From contig JACJWU010000016.1 in assembly GCA_020636995.1 (NCBI GenBank), positions 1 to 10,915 of the forward strand: a stretch of 10,915 bases of DNA, given 5' to 3'. Below the pieces are notes generated by a model, which saw only the letters and a list, made by a program, of their open reading frames with translations, searched no databases and was not told the origin of the DNA. Below, one piece after another: positions 1-6,573 of this stretch. The first letter of the stretch is position 1. Every line of letters starts with the position of its first letter. Origin of the DNA: Actinomycetota bacterium. Lineage in GTDB: Bacteria; Actinomycetota; Actinomycetes; S36-B12; UBA10799. A program made the translations under genes and the position numbers.

Positions 1-1299
1 CTCATCGGCGCCCGCGCACTGCAGGGTGTGGCCGCGGCCATGATCCTGCCCGCCTCACTCTCGGTGCTCAACGCTGTCTACCGCGGCAAGGATCGTGCGA
101 TCGCGTTCGCCGTCTGGGGCGCCACGATCGGCGGCATGGCCGCCCTCGGCCCGCTGGTGGGTGGCTGGCTGACCACTTACCACTCATGGCACTGGGCCTT
201 CCTCATCAACGTCCCCATCGCCATCGCAGTCATTGTCGGGGTGCTGCTGCTGGTACCCGAAACCCGCGACACGGTGGACAAGCGCGGCATCGACATGAGC
301 GGGACAGTGCTGGGAACCCTCGGCCTCGGCGCGCTGGTGTTCGGTCTCATCGAAGGCCAGAACTACGGGTGGATCACACCCAAGAAGCAGTTCACCGCCG
401 CGGGGTTCACCTGGCCGTTCGACAGCATCTCCGCGCCGGGCGTGGCCCTGCTCCTAGCCGCGATCCTGTTGGCACTGTTCGTGTGGGCGGAGGCCCGGCG
501 CAAAGCCGTCGGCGCGGTGGTCCTGGTCGATCTCAGCCTCTTCCGCATCCGGACGTTCGGCGCGGGCAACCTCGTCGCACTCATCGTGAGTCTCGGCGAG
601 TTCGGGCTGTTGTTCATTCTTCCGTTGTTCCTGCAGTCGGTCATCGGCTACGACGCGCTGGAGACCGGCGTGATCCTGCTCGCCTTGGCCGCCGGGTCCT
701 TCATCGCCAGCGGCGCGGGTGCGGGCATGGCGCGACGCATCGGGCCTGTGCTCGTGCTGCGGATCGGCATGGCGTTGGAGGTGATCGGTGTCCTGTGGAT
801 CGCTCTGGTGCTGTCGACCAGCGTCACCGGATGGACGATGGCGCCCGGCTTGTTCGTCTACGGCCTCGGCGTCGGATTTGCGACCGCGCAGTTGACCGGC
901 GTGATCCTTTCCGAGGTGCCGGTGGCCGAGTCCGGGATGGCCTCGGCCGTGCAGTCCACATCGCGGCAGGTGGGTGCTGCGATCGGCACGGCCCTGCTCG
1001 GCGCGGTGCTGATCACGGGACTGGGAACGATCACCAACGATCTGACCGAACGCGGCGTTCCGCAGCCAGCAGCCGAGCAGGTCACCGAGGTCGTGCAGCA
1101 GACCGCCGGCACCGCGGTCGCCGGCTTGCCTGCGCAACCCAACGGGGACGTGCTCTTCCAGGGCGCCTCCGAGGGATTCGCGACCGCCGCCAAGCAGGTC
1201 GGCTACGTGGCGTCCTTCCTCATCGCGCTCGGGCTGCTGGCCGCGTTCTTCCTTCCGCGGAACGCTGCTCGCACGGAGGCAGCGGGCTACGCGGAGTAG
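1..1299 (+). CDS. MFS multidrug exporter, DHA2 (14-TMS, EmrB/QacA-like) family, 5'-truncated
   Basis: This is the C-terminal part of a proton-coupled drug exporter of the inner membrane. The reading frame is open from base 1, so the true start lies outside the window. A GTG at 28 falls inside the conserved ARALQGVAAA segment and is not a start. Visible family marks are that segment, the motif-C antiporter signature GPLVGGWL (bases about 151-174), and the following SWHWAFLINVPIAI, which corresponds to the usual WRWiFliNvP of DHA2 transporters. About ten hydrophobic segments follow, with a charged loop (EARRKA) mid-protein and a soluble loop before the last helix (GLLAAFFLP). Roughly the first 100-120 residues (TMS 1-3) are missing. 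The substrate cannot be told from sequence. The stop (TAG 1297-1299) lies 3 bases from the stop of the converging esterase gene. Confidence 0.92.
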   Translation, partial: LIGARALQGVAAAMILPASLSVLNAVYRGKDRAIAFAVWGATIGGMAALGPLVGGWLTTYHSWHWAFLINVPIAIAVIVGVLLLVPETRDTVDKRGIDMSGTVLGTLGLGALVFGLIEGQNYGWITPKKQFTAAGFTWPFDSISAPGVALLLAAILLALFVWAEARRKAVGAVVLVDLSLFRIRTFGAGNLVALIVSLGEFGLLFILPLFLQSVIGYDALETGVILLALAAGSFIASGAGAGMARRIGPVLVLRIGMALEVIGVLWIALVLSTSVTGWTMAPGLFVYGLGVGFATAQLTGVILSEVPVAESGMASAVQSTSRQVGAAIGTALLGAVLITGLGTITNDLTERGVPQPAAEQVTEVVQQTAGTAVAGLPAQPNGDVLFQGASEGFATAAKQVGYVASFLIALGLLAAFFLPRNAARTEAAGYAE

Positions 1300-1302
1300 G
1301 GC

Positions 1303-2934
1303 TCAGCGCCCCTGGAGACTGAGTTGGCGGTAGTCCCCGCGACGCGTCCCCCACTTCGCCGCCACCCGGATCCGGTACCTGCCCTTGTCCGGGGTCGCGA
1401 CGACGATGGATTCGGAGGTGCCCGCCTGGATCCACCCCTTCCACGCCTTCTTCGGGGTCTTCAGGCGGTAGACGTACTGCACACCGGCCGGCGCCCCTCG
1501 CGGCGCGTCCCAGCGCACCTTGACCGCACGCTTCGTGAACCGCGACTTCTTCAGGTGCCGTACCTTCGCCGGGGAGACCTTGCCCGGGTTCTCCTGCGAG
1601 GCGAACGACACCAGGTCCATGCGCGGTCGGTTGTTCTTGTCCAGTCCGGTACCGCCGTACAGGCAGGTGCCGCCGATCACGGTCTTGCCGTCGCCGTAGG
1701 CCTGCGCCAAACAACTCTGGTAGGCCAGCTGCGCCCAGTAGTTGGGGTGCAGCGACTCCTGGGTCTTGAACGGCCAGATCACGGCTTCGTTGATGACCTG
1801 TCCGAGGGCGCGGATGGACTGCACCCACTCGGTGGAATCCACTGCGCCCTTGCTCTCCCAGTCATAGACGGGACCGAAGGGTTGGTCCACCGGATACACG
1901 TTCTTCTCGCACAGACGATGGCCCTTCAGCGCGTCCTGCAGTTCCAGGAACTGGATGTTCTGGGTGGGGTGCGCGGCCAGCTGCAGGTCCACGGCCTCCC
2001 GCACGGTCCGGTCGATGTTCGTCAGGGCTGTCCCATTGGCCCAGTCGAGGTCGACGTTGTACATCGGGCAGCCACCCTCCCGCCAGCGAGCGTTGTACGT
2101 CTCGCCGTACCGGATGGTGCTCGACGTCGCGACCGGTGACGGGTAGTCCTGGACCACCAGACTCCAATTCGATGCCCCCTTGTCGCCCACCGCGGAGATC
2201 AAGCGGTCGATGGCCGCCGCGATCTTCGTGCGCTGGGTGGAGATGTTGGGCTCCTCGACCTTGCTGGTGATCTTCTTGTCCTTCGAGCAGGGCCCGCCTG
2301 CGATGAAGCCCTCCACGCATGCGCCGACGATCGGTCCGAAGTCGAAGTCGTTGCCCCCAATCGACAGCACGACGAATCCGATCCGCCCCGGGTTCGCCGT
2401 GGCCAGGTTCTGCAGCAGTTGCGCCTGGCCGACTCCCACCGCCCCACTGCGCACCTTCTGCTGCGCGAAGTCGACCCCCGGCTTCCAGGTGTTCGTCTTC
2501 GAGTCGTAGTCACTGCGTGCGGTCGCCCCTGAACACGCGAGGTTGACGGACGTGGTGCCCGCCGGGGTGAAGTTCACCTCGGCCTGCCGGGAACGGTGGC
2601 AGTCCTTGATCGCCTCATCGCCAGCGACGTCGTTGTAGGCCTTGAAGCCGAGCGCGTCCGCACGGACGTAGTCGAGGTTCTTGATGACATTGCCTGCCCA
2701 GCGTCCGGCTTCTCCGGAGATGTACGAGTCCCCGAGGCTGACGACGATGGGTCCTTCGCCGGGTACCTCCGCCTTCGTGCCGGTGCCGGTCAGGTCCACC
2801 ACGCCCCGCTTGCCCGCAGAGGTCAGATACCCGGCACTGTTGATGGTGCTGCCGTCGGCCATGGCGGGTGCGCCAGCGACGGTGATCGACGCTGCGACGG
2901 CCAGAACCGTCGCGGTCGGGATCAAGCGATGCAT
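1303..2934 (-). CDS. Secreted SGNH/GDSL-family esterase or lipase with C-terminal Fn3-like domain
   Basis: This 543-residue protein is exported and should hydrolyse ester bonds (lipid, acetyl or polymer esters; substrate unknown). Residues 1-26 form a signal peptide ending in AMA. SGNH blocks are clear: block I VSLGDSYISGE with nucleophile S70, block II ACSGATA, block III SIGGNDFDFG with N195, and block V ESLHPN with H396. Spaced cysteines suggest disulfides, as in actinobacterial GDSL lipases. About residues 455-540 look like a lone fibronectin-III-type domain rich in Lys/Arg (VRWDAPRG, YRIRVAAKWG). The frame is open upstream to 3243, but the ATG at 2934 is chosen because it has a strong Shine-Dalgarno GGGAGGGG six bases upstream and directly begins the signal peptide. 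The upstream region contains several inverted repeats. Confidence is high for the fold and low for the substrate. Confidence 0.92.
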   Translation of the reverse strand: MHRLIPTATVLAVAASITVAGAPAMADGSTINSAGYLTSAGKRGVVDLTGTGTKAEVPGEGPIVVSLGDSYISGEAGRWAGNVIKNLDYVRADALGFKAYNDVAGDEAIKDCHRSRQAEVNFTPAGTTSVNLACSGATARSDYDSKTNTWKPGVDFAQQKVRSGAVGVGQAQLLQNLATANPGRIGFVVLSIGGNDFDFGPIVGACVEGFIAGGPCSKDKKITSKVEEPNISTQRTKIAAAIDRLISAVGDKGASNWSLVVQDYPSPVATSSTIRYGETYNARWREGGCPMYNVDLDWANGTALTNIDRTVREAVDLQLAAHPTQNIQFLELQDALKGHRLCEKNVYPVDQPFGPVYDWESKGAVDSTEWVQSIRALGQVINEAVIWPFKTQESLHPNYWAQLAYQSCLAQAYGDGKTVIGGTCLYGGTGLDKNNRPRMDLVSFASQENPGKVSPAKVRHLKKSRFTKRAVKVRWDAPRGAPAGVQYVYRLKTPKKAWKGWIQAGTSESIVVATPDKGRYRIRVAAKWGTRRGDYRQLSLQGR

Positions 2935-2940
2935 AAGAAT

Positions 2941-2948
2941 CCCCTCCC
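2941..2948 (-). promoter_or_regulatory. Ribosome binding site of the SGNH esterase
   Basis: On the minus strand GGGAGGGG lies six bases before the ATG at 2934. It decides the start against a reading frame that stays open for 103 further codons upstream. Confidence 0.8.
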
Positions 2949-2976
2949 ACAGAAATGCCTCTGATCTGGCCATCGG

Positions 2977-3011
2977 AGGGGTGTCGGCTCCCCCTGAGGA
3001 CGATTTCCTCA
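2977..3011 (-). promoter_or_regulatory. Two adjacent small stem-loops in the probable 5' leader of the SGNH esterase
   Basis: TGAGGA (2995-3000) pairs perfectly with TCCTCA (3006-3011) around a 5-base loop. AGGGG (2977-2981) pairs with CCCCT (2991-2995) around a 9-base loop, so the two stems share base 2995 and may be alternatives. They lie about 43-77 bases before the esterase start codon. They could be leader RNA structure, but I do not recognise a known riboswitch class. Confidence 0.35.
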
Positions 3012-3031
3012 CTGCCTCGGCGGGGTTCAGT

Positions 3032-3069
3032 CGACACGCCGACGTTCCGGACGATCCGACGGCGTGTCG
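3032..3069. repeat. Perfect 10-bp inverted repeat in the divergent intergenic region
   Basis: CGACACGCCG (3032-3041) is matched by its exact reverse complement CGGCGTGTCG (3060-3069), with an 18-base centre that itself holds CGGA/TCCG (3048-3051, 3055-3058). It lies between two genes that are transcribed away from it, so it is not needed as a terminator. It could be an operator for a dimeric regulator or a leader-RNA hairpin of the esterase gene. Confidence 0.6.
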
Positions 3070-3145
3070 CAGATTGCACTTTGGAAAATGGGACACGACT
3101 CGGCGGATACACCACCTGGCGCGCGGCGTGACCGACGATGGAGGG

Positions 3146-3427
3146 GTGCTGGACGACCTGAAACGCCGCGTGCGAACCGCCGATCTGCCCGATCCCGTGT
3201 TCGCGGTGCTGGGAGCCCTGGATCTTGCCGTGCGCACCCCCACCGCCGCCGGCCGGTACTACGCCCAACTCGTGGAGCACGGACACACACGCCTGGTCGA
3301 GGTGGGCACCGAGCGGGCGGTCCGCAAACGCGTCAACCGGGTGGAACAGGCCGTGACCCCGGCAGCGCGCCGCTGGGCGGTGAGGCACTCGCAGCGCCAA
3401 CGGCGAATGCGCAGAGACACCTACTGA
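3146..3427 (+). CDS. Small hypothetical protein, basic C-terminus, weakly HbhA/phasin-like
   Basis: I do not recognise a defined family. The 93-residue product has a strong third-position G/C bias over its whole length, which supports real coding. Residues about 12-30 (DLPDPVFAVLGALDLAVRT) recall the LLAALGAADLAL start of mycobacterial heparin-binding hemagglutinin, and YYAQLVEHGHTRL recalls its YNELVERGEAAL. The C-terminal third is rich in Arg with scattered Lys, as expected of a nucleic-acid- or polyanion-binding tail. No signal peptide or membrane segment is seen. The start is uncertain: GTG 3146 is preceded by GACGAT and six bases, close to the leaderless layout of its neighbours, while an in-frame GTG at 3128 would add six residues. 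The frame stays open further upstream but loses its codon bias. The link to HbhA is inference from short patches only. Confidence 0.6.
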   Translation: MLDDLKRRVRTADLPDPVFAVLGALDLAVRTPTAAGRYYAQLVEHGHTRLVEVGTERAVRKRVNRVEQAVTPAARRWAVRHSQRQRRMRRDTY

Positions 3428-3451
3428 AATCCGCTTCAAAGTCGTTGCATC

Positions 3452-3469
3452 CAGGAGAGTCATCTCCTG
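3452..3469 (+). terminator. Short stem-loop after the small gene, possible terminator or operator
   Basis: CAGGAGA (3452-3458) pairs perfectly with TCTCCTG (3463-3469) around the loop GTCA. It lies 24 bases after the stop of the small gene and about 60 bases before the fasciclin start. No T-run follows, so it may be a weak terminator or a regulator site in the fasciclin promoter region. Confidence 0.4.
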
Positions 3470-3516
3470 CGAACTCCCTTGTCTAACCAGCGCGGCACCG
3501 GGTCGCCGCTGATGAC

Positions 3517-3523
3517 GAAGGGA
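3517..3523 (+). promoter_or_regulatory. Ribosome binding site of the fasciclin gene
   Basis: GAAGGGA lies seven bases before ATG 3531, so this gene appears to be translated from a normal leader, unlike the GTG-start genes downstream. Confidence 0.65.
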
Positions 3524-3530
3524 TCCACTC

Positions 3531-4196
3531 ATGGGACTACGACGCCGCATCGCCACGACCGTTGCCGCCACCGCCGCCGCAGCCGGCATGGCCATCGGTC
3601 TGGCCGCACCCGCCACTGCGCTCTCCGAGTCTGAGACGAACGCCTTCCTGGGCCAGCTGACCGCCTCGTACAACGACCCGGCCGTGTCCAGTGACGGCAA
3701 CCCCTACGACTTCGACATCGTGACCAAGGCGGCGCTCGTGACCGGCGCCGACAAGATCCTCGCCTCGCAGGACGCGTTCACGCTGTTCGCACCGAACGAC
3801 CGCGCCTTCGAGGTGCTGGCCAACGACCTCGGCCTACTCGGCAAGAACTACCGCTTCGGAGCGAAGGTTGACGAGACGAAGGTCTTCAACGCGATCGCCA
3901 ACAGTGGCGTCGACATCACAGAGGTTCTGCTCTACCACGTGCTCCCGGGCGCGAAGGTGACCGGCAAGCAGGTGCTCTCCGGTCCCTTCTCGCAGCGTCT
4001 GACGATGGCCAACGGCGAGAAGTTGCGGGTCACTGTGCTGTCCCGCAGTGCGAGGTTCCCGGTCATCGTGCTCGGTGACAAGGACGGCAAGTTCTTCAAC
4101 GACCTGGTCGTCAAGAGCAAGATCGACGTGATCCAGACCGACAACACGGTCGTCCACGGCATCAGCAACGTGCTTCTGCCGGACCTGCAGAACTGA
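3531..4196 (+). CDS. Secreted fasciclin (FAS1) domain protein
   Basis: This 221-residue exported protein has one FAS1 domain, a fold used in cell-surface adhesion and extracellular matrix contacts. Residues 1-30 are a signal peptide (Arg-rich start MGLRRR, hydrophobic Ala-rich core, cleavage after APATA). The domain spans about residues 33-220. The H1 motif is DAFTLFAPNDRAF (81-93), the central YH pair is LLYHVLPG (Y135, H136), and the H2 motif is DVIQTDNTVVHGISNVLLP (199-217). There is no lipobox and no C-terminal anchor, so it is probably secreted or loosely wall-bound. The ATG at 3531 is supported by GAAGGGA seven bases upstream. An efficient stem-loop follows the stop. Binding partner and biological role cannot be deduced. 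Confidence 0.93.
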   Translation: MGLRRRIATTVAATAAAAGMAIGLAAPATALSESETNAFLGQLTASYNDPAVSSDGNPYDFDIVTKAALVTGADKILASQDAFTLFAPNDRAFEVLANDLGLLGKNYRFGAKVDETKVFNAIANSGVDITEVLLYHVLPGAKVTGKQVLSGPFSQRLTMANGEKLRVTVLSRSARFPVIVLGDKDGKFFNDLVVKSKIDVIQTDNTVVHGISNVLLPDLQN

Positions 4197-4204
4197 CTCA
4201 CCCG

Positions 4205-4238
4205 CGAAGGGCGGTGGGCTTCGGCTCGCCGCCCTTCG
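4205..4238 (+). terminator. Strong stem-loop terminator with TTCG tetraloop after the fasciclin gene
   Basis: Bases 4205-4219 pair with 4224-4238 over 15 positions, closed by C-TTCG-G, the very stable UUCG tetraloop. Ten outer pairs are perfect Watson-Crick; two inner pairs (4215/4228 and 4217/4226) are G-U wobbles only in plus-strand RNA and would be A-C mismatches on the other strand. The structure is therefore built for plus-strand transcripts. It starts 8 bases after the fasciclin stop. There is no T-tract, as is common for actinobacterial hairpin terminators. Confidence 0.8.
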
Positions 4239-4240
4239 GC

Positions 4241-4253
4241 GTGCCCGGGGCAC
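4241..4253. repeat. Short inverted repeat just upstream of the oxygenase -10 box
   Basis: GTGCC (4241-4245) pairs with GGCAC (4249-4253) around CGG. It sits one base before the putative -10 hexamer and within the expected -35/-10 spacer. It may be an extension of the terminator or a regulator site over the promoter. Confidence 0.35.
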
Positions 4254-4254
4254 G

Positions 4255-4260
4255 TAGGGT
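4255..4260 (+). promoter_or_regulatory. -10 box for a leaderless carotenoid oxygenase transcript
   Basis: TAGGGT fits the actinobacterial TANNNT -10 consensus and ends six bases before GTG 4267, which would put the transcription start on the start codon. No Shine-Dalgarno is present and no convincing -35 is seen (CCCTTC at 17-base spacing). Confidence 0.6.
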
Positions 4261-4266
4261 GCACGG

Positions 4267-5652
4267 GTGAGCACCCCGCCAGCTCCGGTCGATCCGGCCG
4301 ATTACGACTTCCTCTCCGGGTGCTTCGCGCCCATCTCCACCGAATGCGACCGTCGAGAACTCACCGCCGTGGCAGGTGAGATCCCACCGGACCTGAACGG
4401 GATCTACATGCGCAACGGCGGGAACCCCCGCTTCACGCCTCTCGGGGGCTTCGTCTACCCGTTCGAAGGCGACGCCATGGTCCATGCCGTGGAGCTGGCC
4501 GACGGTAAGGCGTCGTACCGCAACCGCTTTCTGCGCACGCCTGCCCTGGCGCTGGAGGAGAAGGCCGGGCACGCGATCTGGGCCAGTCTGATGAGCGGCT
4601 ACCAGCCCGACCCGGAGGTGGTGGGTCCCGACCTCGCGTACCGGCCCAAGGACCTGCCGAGCATCAACATCGTGCGCCATCACGGCCGGATCATCGCCCT
4701 GGCCGAACAGTCCCGCAGTTACCGCATCACCGAAGACCTGCGCACACTCGAGGCCGAGACCCTCGGCGGGGCGTTTCCGATGGGCTTCTGCGCGCATCCC
4801 AAGGTCGACCCCACCACCGGGGAGATGGTGGTCTTCCAGTACGCGCTCTGGGCGCCGTTCCTGCAGTGGGCGGTGGTGGACCGCGATGGCAGGGTCGTTT
4901 CTGGCCCGAACCCGGTGGAGGGGATCGACGCCGCCCACATGGTGCACGACTTCGTGATCACCGCCACCAAGATCGTGCTGGTCGTCAGCCCGGCGATCTT
5001 CGAACTCGAGAAACTGCTGCGCGGCGAGGGGTCGCCGCTGGACTGGCGGCCCGACCTCGGCACACGGATCGCCGTGATCGACCGCGCCGGTGTGTCCCCG
5101 ACCCGCTGGTACCAGACCGACGCGTTCTGGACCTGGCACTACGGGAACGGGTTCGACGACGGCGACGATGTCGTGTTCGACGGAGTGCGCTGGGACCACC
5201 TCGGGATCGATCTGGCGGGTGACAACGGGGAGAACTCGGGTGACTACGCCCGCTTCCGGCTACGGCCGGGAACAGCGCACGTCCAGGTGGAGACGGTCGT
5301 CGACCGGCAGATGGAGTTCCCCCGGATCGACGACCGCAGGGTCGGGCAGCGGCACGAGCGGGTGGCGGTGGGGACGCGGATCCGCCCCGGCATCCCCGTC
5401 GGGCAGTTCGACGCGATCATGACGCTGGACCCGGACACCGGCAGCACTGCGGTGTTCGACGCCGGGGATCTCGCTGTGGGTGAGCCCTGCTTCGCCGGTG
5501 ATCACCTGCTGACGTTCGCGATCGACCGGACCGACTACCGCAGTTTCCTGCTGATCCTGCGCGCCGATGACGTCGCGGCGGGACCGGTGGCGACCATCGC
5601 GATCGGGTCCCGGGTGCCGCTCGGCCTGCATGGAGCGTGGCTTCCGAGCTAG
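4267..5652 (+). CDS. Carotenoid cleavage oxygenase (RPE65/CCO family)
   Basis: This 461-residue cytoplasmic Fe(II) dioxygenase is expected to split a double bond of a carotenoid, apocarotenoid or stilbene-like substrate. The four iron-ligand histidines are all in place: H177 (CAHPKVDP), H227 (HMVHDF), H291 (TWHYGNGF) and H455 (GLHGAWLP). Other family marks are NGIYMRNGGNPRF near residue 44, YPFEGDAMVHAVEL at about 64-77, YRNRFLRT, and MEFPRID in the C-terminal half. Length is near the usual 450-500 residues for bacterial members. No signal peptide is seen. The GTG start is chosen because it begins a normal CCO N-terminus and follows a -10 box by six bases. No carotenoid biosynthesis gene is in the window, so substrate and pathway stay open; lignostilbene-type activity is a possible alternative. 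Confidence 0.95.
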   Translation: MSTPPAPVDPADYDFLSGCFAPISTECDRRELTAVAGEIPPDLNGIYMRNGGNPRFTPLGGFVYPFEGDAMVHAVELADGKASYRNRFLRTPALALEEKAGHAIWASLMSGYQPDPEVVGPDLAYRPKDLPSINIVRHHGRIIALAEQSRSYRITEDLRTLEAETLGGAFPMGFCAHPKVDPTTGEMVVFQYALWAPFLQWAVVDRDGRVVSGPNPVEGIDAAHMVHDFVITATKIVLVVSPAIFELEKLLRGEGSPLDWRPDLGTRIAVIDRAGVSPTRWYQTDAFWTWHYGNGFDDGDDVVFDGVRWDHLGIDLAGDNGENSGDYARFRLRPGTAHVQVETVVDRQMEFPRIDDRRVGQRHERVAVGTRIRPGIPVGQFDAIMTLDPDTGSTAVFDAGDLAVGEPCFAGDHLLTFAIDRTDYRSFLLILRADDVAAGPVATIAIGSRVPLGLHGAWLPS

Positions 5653-5670
5653 CACCGGCAGGCGTACCCT
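5642..5670 (+). promoter_or_regulatory. Promoter for a leaderless ABC-transporter transcript
   Basis: TACCCT (5665-5670) is a TANNNT -10 box six bases before GTG 5677. At 17-base spacing lies TTCCGA (5642-5647), a 4-of-6 match to TTGACA, overlapping the last codons of the oxygenase. The GGAGGG between box and GTG abuts the start and is too close to serve as a normal ribosome site. Confidence 0.6.
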
Positions 5671-5676
5671 GGAGGG

Positions 5677-6573
5677 GTGGACGAGCCGAACAAGGCTCTG
5701 CGGCTCCAGGGCCTCACCAAGTTCTACGGGAGCCAACGCGGCATCGAGGATCTGACCCTCGATGTCAGACCCGGCGAAGTCTTCGGGTTCCTCGGCCCCA
5801 ACGGCGCCGGAAAGACCACCACCATCCGGATGATCCTGGGCTTGATCCATCCGACCCGCGGCCGAGGCGAGGTGCTCGGCCTCGACATCGTCAAGGACAG
5901 CGTTCGGTTGCGGGCGCAGGTCGGCTACCTGCCCGGGGATCTCGCGCTGTACGACCGCATGCAGGGCAAGGACCTGCTGGAGTTCGTCGGCCGGATGCGC
6001 GGCGGCGTGCCGGCTACTGCCTACGAGCAGTTGGCCGAGCGCATGCAACTCGACCTCGACCGGCGCATCAAGGACCTGTCCCGAGGCAACCGCCAGAAGG
6101 TGGGTGTCGTCGCGGCCTTCATGCACTCGCCGCGGCTGCTTGTGCTCGACGAGCCGACCAGCGGGCTCGACCCCGTGGTGCAGCAGGAGTTCCAGCGCCT
6201 CGTCCGCGAGACCGTGGACGCCGGAGCCACGGTGTTCCTCTCCTCACACGTGCTGGCGGAGGTGGAGGAGATGGCCGATCGGGTGGGCATCGTCGTGTCC
6301 GGGCGACTCGCGGTGGTGGACACCGTCGACACGCTGCGGGAGCGGGCCGCCCGCAAGATCGAACTGGACTTCCCGGCCGCACCGCCGGATCTGACCGGCG
6401 CCCCGGGTGTGCAAAGAGTCGACGTACGTGGTGCCACAGCGACCTGCTGGCTCACCGGGCCAGCCGGATCGCTGCTCAAACTCGCCGTCGATCACGGTGT
6501 GGTGGACATCCACACCCACGAACCCGATCTGGAGGACGCGTTCCTCGGCTACGTGACAGGAGAGGACTCATGA
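5677..6573 (+). CDS. ABC-2 type transporter ATP-binding protein
   Basis: This 298-residue ATPase powers the membrane partner encoded next to it. Walker A is GPNGAGKTTT with K46, the signature is LSRGNRQK (134-141, variant of LSGGQ), Walker B is LLVLDEPTSGLDP with D158 and E159, and the H-loop is SSHVL with H191. The C-terminal about 80 residues form the small domain (DUF4162-like) typical of DrrA/BcrA-type exporters; it ends EPDLEDAFLGYVTG, matching the usual 'leevFl.lt' ending. Its stop overlaps the permease ATG by four bases (ATGA), so the two are translationally coupled. The likely role is export of a drug, lipid or peptide, but the substrate is not determinable. GTG 5677 is the only well-placed start near the family's usual N-terminus. 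Confidence 0.95.
   Translation: MDEPNKALRLQGLTKFYGSQRGIEDLTLDVRPGEVFGFLGPNGAGKTTTIRMILGLIHPTRGRGEVLGLDIVKDSVRLRAQVGYLPGDLALYDRMQGKDLLEFVGRMRGGVPATAYEQLAERMQLDLDRRIKDLSRGNRQKVGVVAAFMHSPRLLVLDEPTSGLDPVVQQEFQRLVRETVDAGATVFLSSHVLAEVEEMADRVGIVVSGRLAVVDTVDTLRERAARKIELDFPAAPPDLTGAPGVQRVDVRGATATCWLTGPAGSLLKLAVDHGVVDIHTHEPDLEDAFLGYVTGEDS
6558..6565 (+). promoter_or_regulatory. Ribosome binding site of the ABC permease inside the ATPase gene
   Basis: AGGAGAGG lies four bases before ATG 6570, within the last codons of the ATPase gene. It supports the start at the 4-base overlap. Confidence 0.7.

Noticed and set aside
186..1322. Second plus-strand frame inside the exporter gene
   Set aside because: Arg/His-rich shadow frame without motifs; the exporter frame has the transport signatures and hydrophobic pattern.
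2977..3069. Cyclic-di-AMP (ydaO) or other known riboswitch before the secreted esterase
   Set aside because: A short AGGGGGAGCC patch is reminiscent, but the remaining conserved blocks are missing and the leader is too short.
2935..3243. N-terminal extension of the SGNH esterase by 103 residues to a start at 3243
   Set aside because: The extension has poor composition, would bury a clear signal peptide, overlaps the small plus-strand gene, and the ATG at 2934 has a strong ribosome site.
4198..5199. Long minus-strand open frame opposite the carotenoid oxygenase (and similar ones at 5260-6126 and 454-1137)
   Set aside because: These are frame shadows of high-GC genes; their His/Arg/Gly-rich translations show no domain, while the plus-strand genes have all family motifs.
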